The notes under the pieces: generated by a model
Databases searched by the model: none
Told to the model about the DNA's origin: nothing
Seen by the model: only the letters and a program-made list of their open reading frames with translations
From: Sophora flavescens
Taxonomy: Eukaryota; Streptophyta; Magnoliopsida; Fabales; Fabaceae
Length of the DNA: 64,000 bases
Reading direction: 5' to 3'
Assembly: GCA_030762895.1 (NCBI GenBank)
Contig: CM061065.1
Coordinates: 71,718,200-71,782,199, forward strand
Shown here: piece after piece, positions 57,686-64,000 of the stretch
Numbering within the stretch: position 1 is the first letter of the stretch
How the letters are laid out: the number at the start of each line of letters is the position of its first letter
Made by a program: the position numbers and the translations under genes

Positions 57686-59475
57686 ATGGCTTACAATGAC
57701 TGTTTAAATGAAGGGGCTTCCCTTGCATGCCTGTCTGCCTTCAATGGATCTGAGTATATCTATTGGAAGGAAAGAATGGTAATCTTTCTTGAGGCAGCAG
57801 GTGTTGACATATGGGATGCAGTAGAAAATGGACCATTTGTCCCCTCTACTGTAGATGCTAATGGTGCTCCAAGAAATAAGCCTAAAACTGAATGGAATGA
57901 GGATGATAAGAAAAGAATTCAATATAATACATGTGCTAAGAATATTATAACATCTGCTTTAAGCCGTAGTGAGTTTTTCAGGGTTTCAAATTGTAAATCA
58001 GCAAAGGAGATGTGGGATACATTGCAAGTAACACATGAAGGAACCTCGGATGTCAAAAGAACAAGAATGAACACCCTCACACATGAGTATGAGCTGTTCA
58101 GAATGAATCGAGGAGAACCTATGACTGATATGCAAAAGAGATTCACACACATCGTAAATCAATTGGCTGGTCTTGGAAAGACAATCTCAAATGAGGATCA
58201 AATTAAAAAAGTCATGAGATGCTTGAGCAGGGAATGGCAACCTAAAGTCAGTGCAATTTCAGAATCCAGAGATTTCTCATCAATGACCATTGCCACACTG
58301 TTTGGAAAATTGTAAGAATGTGAATTGGAGTTGAACAGACTAAATGAGAGTGAAGAAACTAATAAAAGAAAGAAGAGATTGGCTCTGAAATCACAAGTCA
58401 AAGAAGTAGAAGACAATGATGATGATGATTCGGAACAAGAGGCTGAATCTGAAGAAGAGATGGGAATGCTAGTTAGAAAATTCAAGAACTTCCTAAAGAA
58501 GAAAGGAAACTTCAAAAGAAAGCCATCCACCTTTCAAAGGAGAAATTTCAACAAAGGTGACAACTCTTCCAACAACATCACATGCTATGAATGTGGAAAG
58601 ATTGGCCACATGAAGCTTGACTGTCCAAAACTGCAAAAGAAGGACAAAACAGAAAAGTTTGACTCAAAGGACAAGAAGTGGAGAAAGCCAAGAAAGGCCT
58701 ACATTGCTTGGGATGATAATGATCTAGATTCCACTGAAGAATCTGAATCTGAATCTGAGGAGGCAAACTTGTGCTTGATGGCCAGCAATAACTGATTCAG
58801 AAAGTGAAGTAAGTTCTAATTATCAACCTTCTTATGATGAATTGCAAAATGCTTTTGAAGAACTTCATAGAGAATCCATTAGACTTGCTAGATTGCTAAC
58901 TAAGTCTAAGAAAACCATCACATGCTTAGAGGAGAAAACTTGTTTTAAACAAAGAGATTTTAAACAAAGAGGTAGTTCAATTAAAAACGGAAAATTGTGC
59001 TTTAAAAGAAAAACTAGCTACTGTCTTAGATGCTTCTATATGTGATAAATGTCCTAAGTTGGAGAAACATATAAATCGCTTGAATGGTGATCTATCTAGA
59101 GTTACTAGTGATAAAGAAATCTGGAATGCATCTAGCTGTACATTGACTAAAGAAGTTGAAAAACTGAAAAATGACTTAGCCAAGTTCACAAATGGTAGAG
59201 ATAATTTGGATACATTGTCAGGACAACAAAAATGTGTTTATGATAAGGCTGGAATAGGCTATAAACCTAAGATACATGAGAAATATTTCAAGATATTTTT
59301 TGCTGCACCTATGACATCAAACACACCATTTGTTAAATGCTATTTCTGTGCTAGAAAAGGTCACACAGCTTCAACATGTCATCACAGAAAATCTGTTTAT
59401 AATGAGTCTAAATATATATGGGTTCCTAAAGGAACTAATGCTCCAACTAACTCAAAAGGACCCAAACAGATTTAG
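57686..59475 (+). pseudogene. C2b gag with two zinc knuckles
   Basis: ATG at 57686 opens a 209-codon frame with the copia gag core (GSEYIYWKERMVIFLEAAGV, KEMWDTLQVTHEGTSDVKRT, RFTHIVNQLAGLGKTISNED). A TAA at 58313-58315 interrupts it, then the same frame continues through an acidic stretch to the first CCHC knuckle (CYECGKIGHMKLDC, about 58581-58622). A frameshift at about 58790 follows, then a coiled-coil region (LTKEVEKLKNDLAKF) with further frameshifts, and a second knuckle (CYFCARKGHTASTC, about 59339-59380). Two knuckles and a long coiled coil are typical of SIRE-type gag. The ATG lies 36 bases after the primer binding site. Confidence 0.82.
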
Positions 59476-59509
59476 GTACCTAAAGCAAAAACATGATTCT
59501 GTTTTGTAG

Positions 59510-60443
59510 GTGTGTTGGAAAGCCAAGAATGTGAAATGGTATCTTGACAGTGGCTGTTCCAAGCACATAACTGGAGACAAAAGCAAGTTCATTTCCTTTA
59601 CCCCTAAGTCGAGTGCTAGTGTTACCTATGGAGACAATAATAAAGGAAGAATACTTGGCATTGGCAACATTGGAAGTGACTCAATAACAATCATTAAGGA
59701 TGTACTATATGTTAAGGGACTGAAACATAACCTGCTAAGTATCAGTCAACTATGTGACAAAGGCTTCAAGGTAAAATTCAATTCCAATAGTTGCTTAATA
59801 GAAAATCGGCATGATGAAAATTTGAAATTAATTGGACATAGGACAGATAACATCTATATGCTTGATTTAGATAATATCTCTTCAAATACTGCATACTATC
59901 TTATTTCAAAAGAAGGAGGGATTGGCTTTGGCATAGAAGAATTGCACACATTCACATGAACCCCTTGATAAACTTATTCGTAAAGATCTTGTAGTTGGCT
60001 TGCCTAAACTGAAATTTGTGAAAGATGGACTATGTGATGCATGTCAAAAAGGAAAGCAAGTTAAGGTGTCTTTTAAACCAAAGAACATTGTTTCAACAAC
60101 TAGACCCTTGCAACTTTTACACATGGATTTATTTGGTCCATCTAGAACCAAAAGCTTTGATGGTAACTCGTATGCATTGGTAATAGTAGATGATTACTCT
60201 AGATATAAATGGACATATTTTCTATCTCATAAGAGTGATTCATTTGCTGCATTTAAGAAAATGGTAAAAATGGTGCAAAATGAAAAGGACGTAAAAATTG
60301 TTTTTATAAGAAGTGATCATGGGGGAGAATTTCAAAATGAAGTGGTTGAAAACTTTTGTGATGAGCATGGCATTCAACATAATTTTTCTGCTCCTAGAAC
60401 TCCACAACAAAATGGAGTAGTGGAAAGAAAAATATATCATTAG
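59510..60443 (+). pseudogene. C2b protease and integrase core
   Basis: The protease keeps its active triplet (WYLDSGCSKHITGDKSKF, about 59539-59592). After a frameshift near 59940 in the GAG-pre-integrase region comes a zinc-binding CDACQKGKQ. Integrase then has LLHMDLFGP (first Asp), RSDHGGEF (second Asp) and QQNGVVERK (catalytic Glu, near 60420). The frame stops at ATATATCATTAG (60434-60443), where it shifts relative to the following pol sequence. The catalytic residues are present but the polyprotein is not continuous. Confidence 0.82.
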
Positions 60444-62129
60444 AGGAGATAGCAAGAACTATGTTGAACGACTCTAGCTTGCCAAAAAATTTTGGGTAGA
60501 TGTTGTCAATACATCCTGCTATGTGCTAAATAGAGTCTTGATAAGACCAATCTTAAGGAAAACCCCTTATGAGCTTTACAAAGGAAGAAAACCAAATATA
60601 GCACATTTTCATGTTTTTGGGTGCAAATGCTTTGTTCTTAACAATGGAAAGAATAATCTTGGAAAATTTGATACAAAGGCTGATGAAGGAATTTTCCTGG
60701 GTTACTCCCTTTCTAGTAAAGCATTTAGAATATATAATAAGAGAACACAAACTATTGAGGAATCTGTACATGTGACATTTGATTAGACTAACCCCAAAAG
60801 GTTGGGAAAGGATTGTGTTATTGATGATCTTGCAGATTCAATTGAGAAAACTCTCCTAGAAGAGAAACAGGACAATGAAGAAGATGAAAGCTTAAAGAAC
60901 GAATCGCTGCAGCAGGAGCAAACAGAACAACTTCCCGACCTACAAAAGGAATGGAGGCTTGTCAGAAATCATCCAATTGATAACATCATCGGTGAAATTA
61001 CAAAGGGGGTAACTACTAGACAATCTCTTAGAAATGTTTGTAATCATATGGCATTTGTGTCTCAAGTAGAACCTAAGAACATAGATGATGCTATAATTGA
61101 TGAACATTGGATGATGGCTATGCAAGATGAGTTAAACCAGTTTGAAAGAAACCAAGTTTGGAAACTAGTGCCTAAACCCAAGAACTGTCAAGTAATAGGT
61201 ACAAAATGGGTTTTTAGGAATAAACTAGATGAAAATGGTATAATTGTAAGAAACATGGCTAGATTGGTAGCCAAAGGGTATAACCAAGAAGAAGGCATAG
61301 ATTATGATGAAACATATGCACCAGTGGCAAGATTAGAAGCTATAAGAATGCTACTTGCTTATGCTTGCATAATGGGATTTAAATTGTATCAAATGGATGT
61401 TAAGAGTGCTTTTTTAAATGGATTTATACAAGAGGAAGTGTATGTTGGTCAACCACCTGGTTTTGAGAATAATGAATTGCATAACCATGTTTATAAACTG
61501 TCTAAAGCGCTATATGGCTTAAAGCAAGCTCCTAGAGCTTGGTATGAAAGGTTAAGTAATTTTCTCATTGAAAAAGGATTTAAAAGAGGTAAAGTAGACA
61601 CAACTTATTCACTAAGAAAAAGGCACACAACACTTTACTTGTACAAATATATGTGGATGATATAATTTTTGGTGCTTCTAATGAGCAGTTGTGCAATGAG
61701 TTTGCAAGTCTTATGAAGAGTGAGTTTGAAATGTCAATGATGGGTGAGCGAAACTTTTTCCTTGGACTGTAAATAAAGCAAACTGAAAATGGAATCTTTG
61801 TTAGCCAAACCAAGTACTGCAATGAGTTGATCAAGAAGTTTGGCATGGAGAAAGCTACGAAGATGGCTACTCCAATGAGTACCTCCTGTTATCTGGACAA
61901 GGATGAGCAAGGTAAACCTATTGATGTTTCTAAATTCAGAAGTATGATAGGCTCACTACTTTATCTTACTGCTAGTAGGCCAGATATCATGTTTAGTGTA
62001 TGCATGTGTGCTAGGTATCAAGCAAATCCAAAAGAATCACACTTAAAGCTCATAAGTTTAAGGGGAGCTTTTGAAGAATTTCAAAACCTTAAAGCTCTAT
62101 ATATCTGTGTTTTTTATTTCTATCTTTGA
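60444..62129 (+). pseudogene. C2b integrase end and reverse transcriptase; RNase H deleted
   Basis: Sequence continues with EEIARTML (shifted frames), PNIAHFHVFGCKCFVL, a TAG at about 60784, then a long frame 60802-61665 with reverse transcriptase motifs YDETYAPVARLEAIRML, QMDVKSAFLNGFIQEEVYVG and LYGLKQAPRAWYERL. A frameshift near 61605 precedes YVDDIIFGA (about 61650-61676, shifted frame). A TAA near 61771 stands where C2a has CAA. After YQANPKESHLK the RNase H domain is absent; a short tail FQNLKALYICVFY ends at 62129, followed by the polypurine tract and LTR. Confidence 0.85.
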
Positions 62130-62181
62130 TGTTCAATATAAAATCAAATAAAATGTTTGTCATCATCAAAATGGGGGAGAA

Positions 62182-64000
62182 TGTTAGGAAATATGTTAAG
62201 TTTCAATATGTCTGACTCTGGTATGTGTCTGACTTTGCCCCTGTTAAGTTTCAGAGTTTTGATGAACCCAAACATTAAGTGTTTAATTTTACATTGAACC
62301 ATCTGAATATTGCTAGTGGTCTATGTTAGATTCAATGACTTAAAGATTTTGATATATGACAAATACAACTTAATGTGTATGCAAGTGTTTTGTGTCAAAT
62401 TGTAAAGACAGTATCAAGCAATATTCAACAAGTTCAGTGAGCAATCAAAGGAGAATATTCAAGGAAGAACTTGCAGGAATCAAAGATCAAGGACGAAGAT
62501 CAAGGAATCATCAAGACAAGAGCTTAAACGAAGAAATTAGTGTTAAGTCTTAGATGATTTGTAAGAAATTAAATCTCTTATTCACAAATAACTCAATTAA
62601 GAAAGATGCATGAAGAAAATCATTTTTCATAACCTGCATTAAAAGGAATTAGTTTTCGTTAATGAAAATGACTTTTGGAAATAATAATAGAAGCGCTCGT
62701 CCAACACTGGAATAATATAAGCGCTCGTCCAACACTGGGAATAATAGAAGCGCTCCTCCGACAGTGGTAAAAGCTCACGTCTACTGAAAAGACAGAAGCT
62801 CACGTCTACTAAAATGACAGAAGCACACGTCTACTAAAATGACAGAAGCTCACGTCTACTAAAGTGATAGAAGCACACGTCTACTAAAATGACAGATGCT
62901 CACGTCTACTAAAGTGACAGAAGCACACGTCTACTAAAATGGCACAAGCGCACGTCTACTAAAGTGACAGAAGTGCTCATCCACTAAAGTGATACAACTG
63001 CTCGACTACTAAAGAAATACAAGCGCTCGTCTACTAGTTTGAGCACGTCCAATTACTTTGTGTTAGTACTCCCGTCTGCTGACGTGGCAAATGGACGCGG
63101 CTATTTTTTTTTAAGATGGACGCGGCTATTTTTCCAAATGGACTCATTATTTTATGGACGCGAATTCTATAAGAACTATCAGAATCTTATCTCAACAACG
63201 AGAATCAAGAAAACATATTATGTTAAATCAGATCCAGATCTGCTTTAATTGATCCCAACGACTATAACTTGTTTTCTATATAAAGAGGGATCAAAGGAAC
63301 ACTTTAAGAAGAATCATAACAATAACAAAAGAATTATAACGATACACGTGTCATTCATCGTCTTCATTGAGCTTACAGTGAAAAGAGTGTTTCAATACTC
63401 ATAAGTGCTTCAATTTGTTTTATCTGACTATTGAGAGTTAGGAATCAACTTTTGTTTTACTTTTCGATTGTAAAGAGAGAGGGAGTCTCTCTGAGTGACT
63501 AGGGTGAGGTATCCCTAAGGAAAAACATTGAGGCTCTTCACAAGAGTGTGGTATCTCAAGGTGAAGGAGTGCTATGTGGCGTAAAGGTTTTTCAAGCTAC
63601 CTTGCAAAGTTTGTGTGTTAGTGTGTGAAATCCCACAGGTGGAGTGGGGACTGGATGTAGGTCACAGTGGTGGTGACAGAACCAGGATAAATATGGTTGT
63701 GTAGTATCTCTAAACTCAGACTCTTTAATTTCTGTTTATGATCAAGAACATGTGATTTTTATGTTTAATATTCAAATATAATTTCTGTTCGTGATTTGTA
63801 TAAACTGTATTTTGTTATTACTGAGTTATTGTACTTGAACCTATTCGTTATTAATCTTTCTTATCCTCATCACCTTCTATTCATGATTTTGTAAAAACCC
63901 TTCATCGATTTTATAAAAGATCCTGAGAACACAAATCCGCAACTCTGATTTATAAAGCTTTGTGAAAAAATTTTAAGAGGGAAATATTTTCTTTGAAAAC
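62182..64000 (+). repeat. C2b 3' LTR (last ~65 bases beyond the window)
   Basis: Starts TGTTAGGAAATATG after the tract aaaatgggggagaa, and matches the LTR beginning at 46965. At 63878-63882 it holds the intact CTTCT site (accttctattcatg) at which G3 inserted in the other LTR. It contains an 11-copy version of the 25-bp minisatellite. Confidence 0.9.
62768..63040. repeat. 25-bp minisatellite in the C2b 3' LTR, about 11 copies
   Basis: Same unit as at 47526-47817 with one copy fewer and different variants (for example agatgctcac, acaactgctcgac). Copy number has changed since the LTRs diverged. Confidence 0.88.

Larger units (their letters stand above)
46965..64000 (+). mobile_element. C2b: Ty1/copia SIRE-like retrotransposon (3' end cut by the window)
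   Basis: LTR (46965-57636, containing G3), primer binding site (57639-57650), gag with two zinc knuckles, protease, integrase, reverse transcriptase, polypurine tract (about 62168-62181) and a second LTR from 62182 to the window end. The SIRE-like assignment rests on the large gag (YWKERMVIFLEAAGVDIWD) with two CCHC knuckles, the LTR size and the tRNA-Met primer. RNase H is deleted and several frames are broken, so it is not autonomous. C2a upstream belongs to the same family. Confidence 0.82.

Overview
This is plant nuclear DNA, most likely from a legume (Fabaceae). The evidence is AT-rich intergenic sequence, GT-AG introns with plant-type splice sites, LTR retrotransposons primed by initiator-tRNA-Met binding sites, a 5S-bearing Cassandra TRIM, a CACTA element with an AACGTC subterminal repeat family, and at the left edge one phytocyanin-like gene of a type I associate with legumes. 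The genus cannot be fixed from the sequence alone; a phaseoloid legume is my guess. About 95% of the window is transposable elements, and only one ordinary host gene is visible, partially.

Layout. (1) 1-3143: first exon, promoter and part of the first intron of a secreted plastocyanin-like gene on the minus strand (493-748), then featureless intergenic DNA. (2) 3144-41640: the two ends of one old Ty1/copia element (C1), opened up by nested insertions. Its 5' LTR is split by a 4.5 kb solo LTR (S1, 3369-7829, duplication CATAA). Its gag is split after 56 nt by a 26.4 kb nest (8005-34368, duplication TACTT/TGCTT). Its pol is split by a solo LTR (SL1, 36554-40136, duplication CCGAG) that itself holds a second solo LTR (SL2, 37979-39614, duplication ACTTC). 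(3) The 26.4 kb nest starts as a Ty3/gypsy chromovirus (G1, plus strand). G1 carries a Cassandra LTR in pol (11395-11801). Its 3' LTR holds a copia-type LTR fragment (L4), then an inverted, almost coding-free relative of G1 (G2). G2's left LTR is split by a 12.2 kb insertion (E, duplication GTTTC) that contains a 6.8 kb CACTA transposon (17309-24129, duplication CAA) and a second Cassandra LTR (26198-26530, duplication TTATA). G2's right LTR holds a 2.6 kb solo LTR (O1, 30698-33290, duplication CCTCA). (4) 41641-43050: unassigned spacer. (5) 43050-64000: a Ty1/copia SIRE-like family (C2) in tandem. An ORF with a plant transposon-protein domain is joined to the 3' half of a C2 pol (C2a). A C2 LTR follows, split by a nearly full-length gypsy element (G3, minus strand, 48658-57456, duplication CTTCT), then a second C2 internal region (C2b) and the start of its 3' LTR at the right edge.

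How the parts work together. Every coding region except the phytocyanin exon and the 43 kb ORF is visibly broken, so this is a transposon graveyard rather than a working gene cluster. Its value is the insertion record: target-site duplications allow the order C1, then G1, L4, G2, E, and finally CACTA and Cassandra, to be read off directly. G3 is a single reading frame of about 1,578 codons interrupted only by stop codons, and paired comparison of the two C2 copies shows that most tested stops arose by C-to-T change. Both patterns suggest decay of methylated, silenced DNA.
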